Shown in pieces: positions 46,022 to 57,789 of a DNA stretch of 64,000 bases (its first letter is position 1; each line of letters starts with the position of its first letter). The position numbers and the translations under genes are program-made. Origin of the DNA: Dendrophyllia cribrosa (lineage: Eukaryota; Cnidaria; Anthozoa; Scleractinia; Dendrophylliidae); assembly GCA_024195265.1 (NCBI GenBank), contig JAJLRJ010000001.1, positions 60,315,789 through 60,379,788 on the forward strand, written 5' to 3'. A model generated the notes under the pieces. The model had not been told where the DNA came from, did not search any database, and saw only the letters and a list, made by a program, of their open reading frames with translations.

Positions 46022-47546
46022 AGATCGTTTTCACTCACGTGACAAAAATCTTGACAACCGTTGCTACGCCGCCATATTGGTGGACCAAACTGTAAACAAA
46101 CCCGAGTCGCGTCCTCTTAATTATACGGGTGCTGTGATCAATTGTTCGATGTGGAAGCAAAAGCGGTCGAGATAGGGGTATTTATTTCACTTGAGTACGT
46201 TCTGCAGTTATGAATCAAAGTAAAGAAGCCGACAAATTGCCGCAAGAGAGGCGATCGCGATGGATTTCTGCTATTAGTCGGGCAGAATCCTTACGAACGA
46301 GTTTTGAACGATAGTGTGTAAGCCAGATATTTTGTTTCAATTTTCTGGACAAGCGGCTATAACAGGGATAGATATAATGTTGACTGGGTTTCGTTAATAC
46401 TCGGGAACGACACAAAAAAGAACAGGATAAAAGAAACGTCGAACAAGCGTCGCAGCGGGAACAGAGAGAGGAATCAAAAGGAACAAAAAAAGCCAAAGCG
46501 ATTGTAGCCGAAAAAATCGCAGCAAAAAAAAAAGCGAACTAAACCCGGAGGACAAATGTCTGATATTGTGTTCGAGAACGAATCTCCAAAAGCTAAAACT
46601 AAGCCCCCAAGAATATTTCATGTCTTGCCCTACTGAAATATTTCATACGGGTTCGCCTTTCCTTTTACGCAAATTCGACCAAAACATTCTCGGCTGTTGT
46701 TTGCGCTCGTGCGATTTCCGTTTTTATGGCTTCGATACAGACCTAAAACTCCCTGATGAAGTCTACGATAGTTAAACAAACGAAATATGTAGGAGAAATA
46801 AATAACTTTTGCAGCTTATAGCTCGCAATTGCTGCCCACTAGTCTCTCTTTCAAACTGATCGTTAAAAATTCTCCACTCGCATGTACACAACTTGTGTAC
46901 ATGGCAGAGTTTATCACTGAGCCGGGGTGTTGTCTATGCTTCTTGATCAGTTCCAAACAAACACTCGCCATATAATTTAAAAGGATTCTGCTTGCCCAGC
47001 CTTAAAACCTAGGCAATGAGCAGACGAAACTGTTCCTTTTCTTTCCGTGTTGATTAAAATCGAGATTTTGAGTCATCGCTGGAAATGTCTCACCTTCGCT
47101 AAACAAACTTGTCTGTAGCAATGATTTGGCTTTGTAGTACGCTAACTATAAATACGGACACTGTTTTATTATAAGCTCCTAGTGTAGGCATCGGAAAGTT
47201 TTAAACTGCTAGTGGGTGTAAAGGCTGTTGATTCAACTGTTTGAATATGAGACAAGCAGTCCGGCTCGAATAAATGTCGACATGGGATGGATTCTAATTG
47301 CCGAGATTTTCTCCAAATAACGCTGCTTAACTCGCGATTCCAACTTCTTAGCATATTTCGAAATAAGAAAGAACAAGTCTAATAAAGATTTTCCCCAGAC
47401 TTTGCTTCACATCCCGAAGTATTCATTTCTAAAATGCGACAACTGTAGATATGACTTGCATTGCACCCTATTACTGCTATTACGCAATCGAAAGTGGTCC
47501 ACCAATATGGCGGCGGATCTGTCGTGACGTCACGTGAAAACGATCT
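46022..47546. mobile_element. ISL2EU-like element with decayed THAP coding
   Basis: 1,525 bp with ends AGATCGTTTTCAC and complement, continuing imperfectly through CACGTGAC and GCCGCCATATTGGTGGACCA on both sides. It is flanked by AT (46020-46021, 47547-47548). On the plus strand at 46208-46310 a frame reads LPQERRSRWISAISRAES, the second half of a THAP finger. At about 46366-46500 another frame gives DRYNVDWVSLILG and a Lys/Arg-rich stretch, as in THAP transposases, separated by frameshifts and stops. A dead relative of the 29705 element. It starts about 118 bp upstream of the STYXL1-like start codon. Confidence 0.7.
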
Positions 47547-47694
47547 ATATGTTTACTCTGACAACTTGAGTATGGCCGTGAAGTACTGATAACTAGAGAA
47601 AAATTGATTGGAGGAGCGATTCGCCTGAGGGAGGAGTGAGTGGGGGGAGGAAATGCGCAAAACAGGCATCCTCAATCACAGACTCGTACCCAGT

Positions 47695-50600
47695 CAACCT
47701 CGTTCCCAGGGTCTTCTCGGTTTTCAATATGGCGGCGCTTCGGGAGAAGACCCTGGCACACAGCAGATCACGTGATCAAAATCTGCACTATTTGTGAAGA
47801 TGTATTCAAAATGGCGGCCAAGGAAAAGAGTGAGAAGATCTGGGTACGAGATTGCAAACCAAGAGGAAAACAAACAAAATGGCGGCCAAGGAGGGATTTC
47901 TGTGGAACCATTTATCGACCTGTCAAGTTTTTCTTTGCTTTGCTGTTTCAAGAAAAATGATACACAGGCAATGAAGGTAAAAATTCGAAACGCCGCAGAT
48001 TACGAAACTTTTTTTTTCAAGGAAGCACGATTTTTCAAAGGAAAGGAGTAAATTTACCGTCTCAGCTAAAAGACTTTTGGTTTCTTATATTATAGTATTT
48101 TCGGCTTCTTTTCCCACGATCACGCCCGCAAGCAACAAAATAGCATGAAGTTTTTGTGGTTAAGCTTATATTTTTTCGATTTAACCGTCGATGCTTTCGC
48201 CGTTGCTCTTGCGCGGGTATCACCGTTTTGTTGGCATTTTAAAGTAATTTACCGTCTTCCCCTCAATAAAACACTTTTACTTGATCTTTTAATCAGAGAT
48301 GGTTTGCTGATCCAGTCAAAACACTGACAACAGCAAAATAAGTTAAATTAAGTGCTTTTTATTTACTCATTTCCGGGAATTTACCTCCCACCAAGTTAAC
48401 ATTTTCTAAAAAAAAAAAAAAGAGAAGAAAAGTGAAGACAAGTCAAAGTATTTTTCTCATATTTGTTAGAGGTGTTTGTCACAATTGTTTCTGAGGAAAA
48501 CATGTACAATTTATGTTGGAAATGACAGCAGTGTGATTAGTTTATTTTATTACCAAATAAATCAAATAAAACTGTAAAATTGAAGATTAAAGTTCATTTA
48601 CTCCATTTCCAAATGCAGCTACATCTGCCCTAAATGGTGACCAGGGGATGTGACAGTATTCTGAAAGCAGCAAATAAACAAGTCATGGGCCAAAGCTACT
48701 CGTCCCCCAATTTAAAAATTATCGTTTAACGGCCAAAATCTTTAATTCCAAATCTGCCGACTTTGTACACACTTCCCTGTCAATCCCTACCTGGATATTG
48801 CACACGAAGTATACATATTGGTTCATGTCAACTAACTGTGACTGGCATAGAAAATCCCCTCTGGCAAATTGTAACCCTAGGAATGAATTGATGAGGAAAC
48901 CCTTCTAAAGTTAAAATAATATATAGCTTTGCTCAACTTCAGAAGCTGGACTGGGCTTCCTTAATCTAGCCATTGTTTACAGGTAGAAAGGTTTGGTCAC
49001 TTGATTACCTGATTGTTTTAAATCAAAGCTTCCCTGTCTGATGTGGCAGGGATGCTTGTAAGCCCTTACAACCCCTAAGGCCATGTCAGTGGGAATCTTA
49101 TGCTCCTGACACATTAAACAAAGCCAGACTGGACTGCAAGAGAAAGGCCTGACCAGAAAGCACCCTGTTCTCCATGGTTGTGTTAAAAACTAAAATGTTA
49201 ATAAAACATCACAAAGAAGCTTAATGTGTCATACTTATAACAAGGATGGCCCCCAAATAAAAAAGAAATCAGGAGCTATTCCTTCTCTGTTGGACAAGTG
49301 ACAGAATTTCCTGATCAGACAGAAAAATCCACTAGACCTGAGCCATGATTGTCAAAATTCATCAACATCTCCCTCCTTCATAGAGGCTTTTTTCAGTAAA
49401 AAACTGAAATGTAGAAAATATAAAATGAAAAGGGGGCACATTTCTTGTGCACTTCACTTTTTCCTCTCCCCAGCCTCAGCTCAAAGACTAGCTTCTTATT
49501 GTGGAATGAACAAATGTTTCACAGCTGATTATATCCTAGAATGTTTTTTTTATTGTATCAACCCAATGGCTTGCAATGATTACCATTCTGAAATCCTGAT
49601 AGTTCAAAGCCATATTAATCATATCATTCACTCATTCAAACAAGGAATAAAATTAATTTAATGCTTGACATATTCTACTCCACTGTTTTCAGGCAAACAG
49701 ACCGGCTCTTAAACCTTAAGCTGACTAGAGGCAAAAACATGTTAACTAGCATTCTGCTGACATGTGTTTCTCAAAAGTGCAGAAAACTTTGGAGCCTGAA
49801 AAGCTGTTATGTGCAGAATGTTTGTCAAGAAAAATTGAATTTTTAATGATTTTGAAAGCTAAGCAAAAAAAAAAAAACACCCTAAGATCATCGGTCCAAA
49901 TAAGTTGGGATGTACCCTGCATGGATGCCTCTCATCTCTCTCATAAACTATATGATATTACATGCCTCTTTTGACTCATATTTTGGCCACAAGGAAGAGC
50001 CTCAGAGCAAAAGGCCTGCTGTAAGAGAACGTCTGGTATCCAGAGTGCCTGGGATGATTTGCCAGCTATAAACTACATTGCCATTTCATAGAAGCAAAAT
50101 CTTAAAAACAGTTCTTGGGCCTGAAAATGTGGTTGGGAATTTTGAGAGTAAGATTTCCATATAATCCACAAATTATGAATAAGTTCTGAAGACTGAAACA
50201 AAAGCCAGAACAAAAGATTGCCTAAATAAAAACAATAGTACATACATGCATGTGCAAAATTAATATCCGCAACCCCCCCCCCCCCCCCCCCATTGAGGTA
50301 TAAGGGTCTCCTCGGGGGGGGGGGGGGGGTACTTGCGTCGACATCCTTTCATCTTCAAAAATTTCCCAAGGGGGTAACAGAAAGATCTGCTATTTCTAAG
50401 GGGGGTGTTGTGTCGGCCCTTTGATCTTTTTTTCCTTAGGGGGGATGTTGAGTGCATACCTCAATGGGGGGGGGGGGGGGGGGTAAGGATATAAAATGGA
50501 ATGGCCCATTAATGTTGGGGGTTATACTAAAATCTTGGCATTTTGAGGAATGCATATCTGTTTTGTTTTTTATTGACATGTTTTAAAAACTAAATTGAGC

Positions 50601-51430
50601 TTAACTTCAGTCAAGCTGTCACAAGTGAATAAGTAACTGAATTGAAAACAATTGGCGGTCGGCTCTGCTTTATTTATGAAACCATAAATGAACTGAAAAA
50701 CAAAGAAAACAAACTGTATAAAACAATAGAGCGCAAGACAACAATAAGTAGAAATAGGTACAAAACAAGACATGTTTTTACACCGAGGTTCAGCCAGTAC
50801 TCTAGACGCTATTAAATTACATTACGCTCAGCATTCCCCATTCCAGTCATTCCAAAATTATATAAATTATCACGTACCGGGGGGTGAGTGGCGAATGGTC
50901 TTTCAAAAAATTAAGATTATGGATTTCGCAGTCTCGGTTATTTGAGCGGTTCTCCACGTCTCGGTGTCTCGATTTATTTGGTAAAGCCTTTCCATATAGC
51001 TTTTCTCTCCGCTTCGTATTTTGAAAGTTTAAAAGTGTAGGGCTCGCAGAAAAAAATATCTCGAAATTATTTAAGCTTACCATTCGCCACCCGTAAACGC
51101 AAAGCCTGAAAATCGGCGAATTATCTCTAAATCTTACGCTTGTTGGAAAATAGCCGCATCGTCAGGAACAGCTGCAGTTTTGTTAATAGTTACTCAGGAA
51201 AACTGTTCAACTTTCACGTCTCGGAGACCTTCGATATAGCATTGTTTTGGTTTCTCGAAGAACCTACCGTGATCCACCATCTTTTCTTAGAAAAACGTAA
51301 ACCAATCAGAATAGATGTAAGAATCAGGATCAATAAACCAATCAGCGGTCGTTTTAGATCGCTATGTCCCAGGGGTTTCTCCTCTCAAACCGCCATTTTG
51401 AAAACCGAGAAGCCCCTGGGAACGAGGTTG
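47695..51430. mobile_element. Nested MULE-like transposon inside the outer left TIR
   Basis: 3,736 bp with about 41-bp TIRs beginning CAACCTCGTTCCCAGGG (left 47695-47735, right 51390-51430) and extending through CTTCTCGGTTTTCAA and ATGGCGG. It is flanked by the 9-bp duplication GTACCCAGT (47686-47694 and 51431-51439). The uninterrupted target sequence is preserved in the outer element's right TIR (56320-56343), which proves the insertion. It shares its terminal 17 bp with the hairpins at 24945 and 40186. No transposase is recognised. An ATGGCGGCCAAGGA motif repeats at about 47811 and 47878. Confidence 0.88.
47950..51390. other. Interior of the nested MULE
   Basis: 3.4 kb with no coding sequence I recognise. 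It contains an A-run at 48408-48421 and a palindrome made of C- and G-runs at about 50271-50483 (CCCCATTGAGGTA against TACCTCAATGGGG). Frames of 60-100 codons are present but look random. Confidence 0.5.
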
Positions 51431-51451
51431 GTACCCAGTCGCTATTAATTT

Positions 51452-51483
<32 letters not shown>

Positions 51484-51888
51484 GAGAAGATTGGATACTA
51501 GGGTGAATTGAGGCGCGCGGGGTGTCATGGGAAGGTGTTAAGTTAAACGCTGTAAAAAGTGTTAATCAAAGGGCTCTTCAAGCCATCTCGTTAATGCGTT
51601 AGAAGGTGAGGTTAATAAAAAAATAGGCAGTCTATGACTGCATGTAGCTTACTGCGCCTGTTATTACTTAGATTATCGTAGGATTTCCTCCCTCCCCCCC
51701 CCCTTGCCCCCTGGATTTCCAAGCCGAGAGACCCCCCTCTCCTGCCCGGATTTGCAATAAAGTTTTGGAAGCCCTAAATTTGCAGGTAATGAGAAAAAAA
51801 ATACGTGTAATCGCATTCAGAAGATTTTGTTTTTATAATTTTCAAAACCGTGGTGACGAGTGCTATAAATTGGTGAAACATTTTATAA

Positions 51889-52020
51889 TGGTAATTGAAC
51901 TGAGTGGAGTGCAATTTGGTCTGAAATCATACGCGTGATTTCAAAATCGAACGAGCGCGCAGTATGATTTCACAAGTATGATTTCAGACCAAAATTGCAC
52001 GACACGAAGTTCAATTACCA
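51889..52020. mobile_element. Palindromic element
   Basis: TGGTAATTGAACT ... AGTTCAATTACCA, with inner arms GTGCAATTTGGTCTGAAATC and the near-complement. It abuts the left TIR of the next element. Confidence 0.7.
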
Positions 52021-52021
52021 C

Positions 52022-52996
52022 TTTATTACATCCATTTTGAAATCGCACAATTTAATCGCGTTGGACTGCAATCGCTTGATTTGAGGCTTCATTTGCAGTG
52101 TTTTGGTTGGAGACGTCGTTTGGAGTATTTTCGTTTGGCACTTCTTTATATCCACTGATAATGTGAGACAGTTCTTTCCTTTGATTCTCGTCTATTTCGT
52201 CGTAGTCGTCTAGCGAAGATTCACGTGCATGGCCTGTTATTTCACAGATTACAATTTTAAGAGATTCCGGCTCGTAATCATCTCCGTCCTTTTTTTTTAC
52301 CTCGGCGTAGAACTTGCTCAGGACCTTGTCAAGTTCTTCCGGCGCCATTGTTTCAATGGTGACATTTTCAAGATGGCGGGACTGGCACCAGCTTCTGAAG
52401 ACATTCATCCATTGTTTTGTGGAGCGGGACGTATTTTTATTCACAGCGACAGACTTGAGCTCTTGTATTGCATCGCTTGAAACTACAGGAAACCTGGAAA
52501 CATCTACTTCTTGTGTTGGCTCTGGATTTGCTGTTGTGTGGTTTTCATTTGTTTCTGTTTTTGCTGGACTCGGGATCACACGGATTTTGAGCAGATGTTG
52601 AAGAAAAATCGCCAAAATATTCGTCAAAATGGACACTGAAAGTTGGAAACTCCCCTAAATGTGGGTCTTCGGCCTGAAGGAGCTCGTTATCGTCATTCAG
52701 AAACTGTAAGTAATTAAATTCATCCATTTTTTTAAAAAAAGTAAAGTTTTGGCAACAAAAGTTGTAAAATTAGCCACACAATGGCTTTCTTTGTCTTTCA
52801 TTTTCCTGCAATTCGATTGGTTACTTTAACAAGCCTTGAAATCTGATTGGTTGTTTTGTTTTAGTGTTCCTTTCTCATTGGCTGGGAAAAAGATGCGATT
52901 TAGAGCAAAAAATAGTGCGATTCGGGAATAAATCGCACTGCTGAGAGCCAATCAGATTGCAAGGATCACCAGTGATTTCAAAATGGATGTAATAAA
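52022..52996. mobile_element. 975-bp TIR element carrying a Crypton-type fragment
   Basis: 23-bp perfect TIRs TTTATTACATCCATTTTGAA(ATC) at 52022-52044 and 52974-52996 enclose a broken DUF3504-type frame. Cryptons normally lack TIRs, so the gene piece may have been captured. No clear target duplication is seen. Confidence 0.65.
52052..52727 (-). pseudogene. Crypton-type (DUF3504/KIAA1958-like) N-terminal domain, frameshifted
   Basis: On minus from 52727 a frame reads MDEFNYLQFLNDDNE...FDEYFGDFSS and ends in TGA at about 52545. A second frame takes over in the overlap (KTETNENH...) and runs to 52052. It encodes RFPVVSSDAIQELK, NTSRSTKQWMNVFRSWC and LDKVLSKFYAEVKKKDG, the N-terminal DNA-binding-like half of Crypton-derived tyrosine recombinases (KIAA1958, QRICH1, ZMYM). 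The catalytic half with R...HxxR...Y is absent. At least one frameshift and truncation: a non-functional fragment. Confidence 0.7.
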
Positions 52997-53024
52997 AAAA
53001 TAAATATTGCGTGACGCATCATGA

Positions 53025-53025
53025 A

Positions 53026-53053
<28 letters not shown>
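53025..53053 (+). repeat. 29-base C homopolymer
   Basis: Directly outside the right end of the 52022 element. Other long G/C runs in the window lie at 36227-36251, 51461-51481 and 54002-54026. True length is uncertain. Confidence 0.8.
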
Positions 53054-53058
<5 letters not shown>

Positions 53059-54176
53059 TTTCAAGACTAAATCGAAGTGAAATTTTTCTAGTTCCTAAAT
53101 AACTGCTTTGATTTTGCCATGTATTAGTTTTTCCTGGCTTCATAGTTTATTCAAAGTGTTGTCGCAAATACACAATATTTCCTTGAATGAAAATGTCTTT
53201 CCCTTGAATAAAAGAGTTAAACGCTTATCAGAATTCAGCGATTTTCTGCTTCCGGAAGGCTTAGCGTCTGCGAATTATATTATAAACATCACAAAATAAT
53301 ATTTAAATTCAGCAACCTACTTTATTATATCTAGTGTTTTCTAAAATTTCCGACTTTTCATGTGTATATAGAATGCCATTCTTATCCAATTTAGTTTAGT
53401 CTCAAGAGGAAAACGCGTCAAATTATCGCATCAAGGAAACTGTCGGCCACGCAAATTTGTTCAGCATCCGGCGAATTTCTCGCTCGACCGATTGTGGTCA
53501 AGTTTTCTAAATATTTGTCAAAAGCTACTAATAAGACAAAGAAACATGTCTATGAAATGTTTCTTACAAAGTAAATGGACATTAAAAAATGTGACTTTCT
53601 TTACCGTAGTTTTCCAGGAATGCTTGAAAATTCTTAGTAAAGTCTGCCGCTTCGAGTATAAATTCTGAAAGAAGACATGGCCTCACTTTTGACAAATTTC
53701 ATCGCTTTTAGCTCTCAAACCACCACTACAAAGGCATAAAAATCTTCTAAAGGACTTTTTCTTTCCATTTCGAAGTCATAAAAGGCGTGCTTTCATTCCG
53801 GTTATACACTCCGGTTATACACTCACTCACTCAAACGGATAGCATAAGTAGCTTTCGTAGTTTCGTAACTCGTTGTGGGCTTCGCAGTACACTTGTGGCA
53901 AGTCTAAAATTTAGGAAGGCAGTGAATATGCAATAACCTAAGGTAATATAGAATTGGAAAAAGCGTGTTTTTTGGAAGTGAATGGTTGATACATATTCTG
54001 GGGTGGGGGGGGGGGGGGGGGGGGGGAGTACTCCCGACAATTACGGGTAGGTGTGTGCCGCCTGAAGCATCAAAAGCAACCATGATAAACAATATTATTG
54101 ATAATTTTGTTTTACGAAATAATAGATTTCAATATATATTTTCTTGCTTTAAGTCTGCTATATTCTTTGCTAATTG

Positions 54177-54292
54177 AGCTACGTTGAGCACTCTAAGGCA
54201 ACTCTCTTGCGTCAGGATTTCAATGTGATAAAGCTACGTTGAGCACTCTAAGGTATCTGTCTTGTCCGCTTCACGATTTCAATGTGATGAGA
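54177..54292 (+). repeat. Two-copy tandem repeat (about 60 bp)
   Basis: Both units start AGCTACGTTGAGCACTCTAA and end GATTTCAATGTGAT; they differ in the middle. Confidence 0.8.
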
Positions 54293-55054
54293 AGCCTCTG
54301 CGAATAACACACCGACTGATTGATATTCCTCTTCTTTTTATAAGCGGAGAACGTTTTCTCTGTCTTGCTTGCCACTAAAATAATACATTGTCTTTTTGTT
54401 TGTTTTGTCAATTACCTCCCATATAGTGCCAATATTTTTCCTTTAAAAAAAAATCAACACGCTGAAATCGCTTATAATGCTTGCTTGATAAACTTTTGTT
54501 AACTAAATCAGCAAAATTATTACGTCTTTTGCATACTATTGCATAATCAAACCGTAATGGCAATGATTCAGTGTTCCAAAATAGAACAAAAGCCAAATCC
54601 ATACTCTTGCACAATCAAACGGGAACATTTTTAGTTAGCTGAATACGCAAAATCTCACCTCGATCTCTTGCATACTATTGCATAATCATGACACTTCAAC
54701 ATTTAATAACCATTCAAAATTGAAATTTCTCTTTAATAATCAAACCGTAATAGGAATGATTCAGTATTCCAATGACTACTGGAAAGGGACATTAACGTTA
54801 ATTTTGCAGAAAAGCAAATCCATTGTATAGTACAATCAAATTAGGCCCCTTCACGAGCGACGCATGAAAATAGAACGCGTGTTTTATTTCTGATTTGACA
54901 GGCTTGTCAGATAAATGACCACAAGTTGCTTCTTATTGTCTAAAATTAATTGCCGACTCGCTTAAGCTACCTACTTTGGTGGCTTAAATTTAACTATAGT
55001 TTAACTCAATTAAGCTGACTCGCTTAACTTTAAGCAAATTGGAAAACCAACTCT

Positions 55055-55380
55055 TTTGCTCTTCACGGTTAGTCATCTCGAGTACACAACGTATCGCGGA
55101 ACATTCCTCACAATTTTTCTTTTCACGAACATTTCCGGTTGTCACTCGCTAAGCGACTTGAAAAATCGCTCTTCAGGGTTAGTCATCCCTTTTCGGTTGT
55201 AACTAGCTAACGACTTGAAAAATCGCTCTTCAGGGTTAGTCATCCCGGGTACACAACGTATCACAGAACATCCCTGACAATTTCACGACATTTCCACTTG
55301 TCACTCGCTAAGCGACTTCAAAAATCGCTCCTCGCGGTTAATCTTCCCGAGTAGACAAGGTATCGCAGAACATTTCTGCC
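55055..55380 (+). repeat. Tandem repeat, units up to about 130 bp
   Basis: Repeated blocks GGTTAGTCATC, CGAGTACACAACGTATCGC, GAACATT and GTCACTCGCTAAGCGACTTG recur three to four times, some units shortened. Confidence 0.8.
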
Positions 55381-55507
55381 AATTTTTAGAATTTTCTATC
55401 AATTTTCTATTTAAGTGCTTAAAACCACAAAAACAATAAATCCAAGATAAGAAACAATCTGTCAGGCGATGAGGTCATAGCTCTAAAGCATCTGTAAAAC
55501 AACTCTG

Positions 55508-55665
55508 CTATAAACCCGCGTATAAACCTCAGAAAGCGGACAAACATACAAGGTGAAATTTCTTAGCTTCGTCGAGCGCGGAAAATGTCAGCTATAAACC
55601 TCAAAAAGCAAACAAAGATACAGGGTGAAATTTCTTAGCTTCGTCGAGTGCGGAAAATGTCAAAG
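55508..55665 (+). repeat. Two-copy tandem repeat (about 76 bp)
   Basis: Units contain GCTATAAACC, AAGCGGACAAACATACAAGG, GTGAAATTTCTTAGCTTCGT and CGGAAAATGTCA. The phrase GAGGTCATAGCTCTAA also flanks the array on both sides (about 55469, 55714). Confidence 0.8.
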
Positions 55666-56047
55666 CGCAACTCACCCAAATCACTGTAAATAAGAACTGT
55701 AATACCCTTGTGGTGAGGTCATAGCTCTAAGAACTGTAATACCTTTGTGGTAACGTAACGTAAGACATAACAAGTTCATGACAATTCAATACCCTAGGGA
55801 AATTAACAATAGGTCCGGGGGTGCCCCTCAAAAATTTTAGTGGCGGTATATGACGCACTTCTTGAAATCCTAACCTGTTTAACCAACCATATCCTCGGTG
55901 CCCTAATATAGCTTCTATAAAAAAGAAATAAGTAACCCCCCGGACAAATGTTAACAAACTAAACAAAGAACCTTTGTTAACAACTTTTGCCCCTTTTTTT
56001 CGTAGTGAATCGTACATCTCGTTTACGCGCAAGCGCATTAACGAGAT

Positions 56048-56151
56048 AAAAATGAAACTAGACGTTTCGGCAATGCTGCCTTCATCAGTAGTAAAAATGT
56101 GTTTTTACTACTGATGAAGGCAGCATTGCCGAAACGTCTAGTTTCATTTTT
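56048..56151. repeat. 50-bp-arm hairpin with hammerhead-like core, Penelope-type
   Basis: Perfect arms 56048-56097 and 56102-56151, loop TGTG. The right arm reads CTGATGAAGGCAGCATTGCC then GAAACGTC. CTGATGA, a short stem and GAAAC form the conserved core of hammerhead ribozymes, which are known in Penelope-like element termini. The pairing stems outside the core were not verified. Confidence 0.55.
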
Positions 56152-56352
56152 AACACTTTTTACAGCGTTAAACTTAACACTTTTTCACGTAACTACAATT
56201 AACGCTGCGCAGGATACATATTTATTTATCGTGTCATGGGAAGGGTCGACCCTTCCCATGACACCCCGCGCGCCTTAATTCACCCTAGTATCCAATCTTA
56301 TCTCGCCCCAAAAAACAATTAATAGCGACTGGGTACGAGTCTGCCTCAATCA

Positions 56353-57789
56353 CCACCATCTTATCAGTCCTACTCTTATTTCAATACATTTTAACCAACC
56401 TGGCCACTCTATCAACGACATCCTCCTCATTCCGTTTAAAATCTTTTTTAAAGATTTAAAAAAAAATCCCTTGGAGCTCATCCACAACAACCGCGACCAC
56501 AGGGAACCCACACAAACTGTGTGACCGTTGTTCGTTTTTTTAAATTTAGAGGAAATGGGTCGGAAATGAATGGGAATATCGAAAAGGTTCACTTATCGTA
56601 ATATACTGCGATGAATATTTACATACAAGGTCAAAATAAACGTATTTTTACCTGAAATGTTGTGTGGTGTCGTTCTTGTAGCTGAAAACGGCGAATTTTA
56701 GCGATTTAAAGGGTTTTGCATCGGACGTTTACCTGAGCGTATATGTCTCTCGACTCGGTCAGAAAGGCACGCGAGGCTCATCTCATAGATGAAGCCGTTA
56801 AATAACTTTAATAACGATTGTCCTTTTACTTTGCAATCATTATGTTAACGGCTGGTTGTTTTAAAATAATATGTAAGGGCATTTATGCTAATTATTTTCT
56901 TGAAACTTCGTCTGCAGCTAGTGGTATACATGAGTATAAAATGAAGTGTCATTTACATTTACATTTACAATCTACAAAAGTGTCATTTACATTTACATTT
57001 ACAATCTCACTAGATTTTGAAAAAAACGACATTGTTTAAACAAAGGGCGATAAGTTAGCGTTGCTGTATTAACCGCTGTCGCTTGGAAACCAGCAACACA
57101 TAAAACTTTGATCACTGATTTCAGTAAACTTGATGAAGTATGAAAGCAATGGAAGCATACCTTTCCTGCGAAAGTTTGATTTTATAACACACACCCCACG
57201 GCAAAAAAACGGAGTCGTGCCTCCTTAAACAATACCCGGGCAGACTGATCCCAACGGCAAAGCGAAGGAAAGGGAGACAAAATAAATTTCAATAAATAAT
57301 TTAAACGCAAATGTGTATAAAAGCTGTATTTTATACATATATTCAAGTTTTCATTGTCATTATTTTGTCTTTACGTTGCTGTTGGTAGATATCAGTCTCG
57401 GAAACTGATAGTCAATACTGCTTCCTGCAGTCGCAGGTGGCACTTCTCGGCATCGGTTTGTTTGTGGTTTTGCTTATCGAAGGGTTTTGGTAAGTTAAAT
57501 TAAAATGTGCCAGAGGAAGAAGAAAGGAGAGAATTAGAAAAGAATCCCATTTATTCAAATTTTACCTACGCTATTACAACACTATTACAGCACTATTACT
57601 AATGCCCGGCGGTCGCGTGCAGGTCAAATTCAGGGAAGAACGACTCAGTTTATATACAGTGTAATAGGAACATATATAATTTCACTGACTGATCTGATTG
57701 ATTTTAGATTCGGCCTTTCCTTTTCCAGTGCAACCTGCGAAAATATAAGTTGTTTCTCGGCTGATAAACTTCGTTATTAGTATTCATGG
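56353..57789. other. Region between outer MULE and the orphan gene
   Basis: No gene seen. A short (ATTTAC)n-like direct repeat, GTGTCATTTACATTTACATT, occurs twice at about 56946-57003. A possible polyadenylation signal for the next gene (minus AATAAA, 57555-57550) lies at its right end. Confidence 0.5.

Larger units (their letters stand above)
47679..56343. mobile_element. Outer MULE-like transposon, interrupted by a nested one
   Basis: The left end CAGACTCGTACCCAGT (47679-47694) resumes after a nested insert at 51440 and continues to about 51565. The right end is the inverted copy, 56150-56343, including AAGATTGGATACTAGGGTG and AACGCTGTAAAAAGTGTTAA. It is flanked by a perfect 9-bp duplication CCTCAATCA (47670-47678 and 56344-56352). 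About 4.9 kb without the nest. The right TIR has about 70 extra bases with a GTCATGGGAAG palindrome. No transposase frame is visible; the interior holds tandem arrays, a hairpin and a Crypton-type fragment. The 9-bp duplication and long TIRs indicate a non-autonomous Mutator-like element. Confidence 0.85.

Noticed and set aside
47640..48051. Plus-strand frames of 85-106 codons
   Set aside because: They begin in and cross the TIRs of both MULE-like elements and repeat ATGGCGGCCAAGG motifs; no domain.
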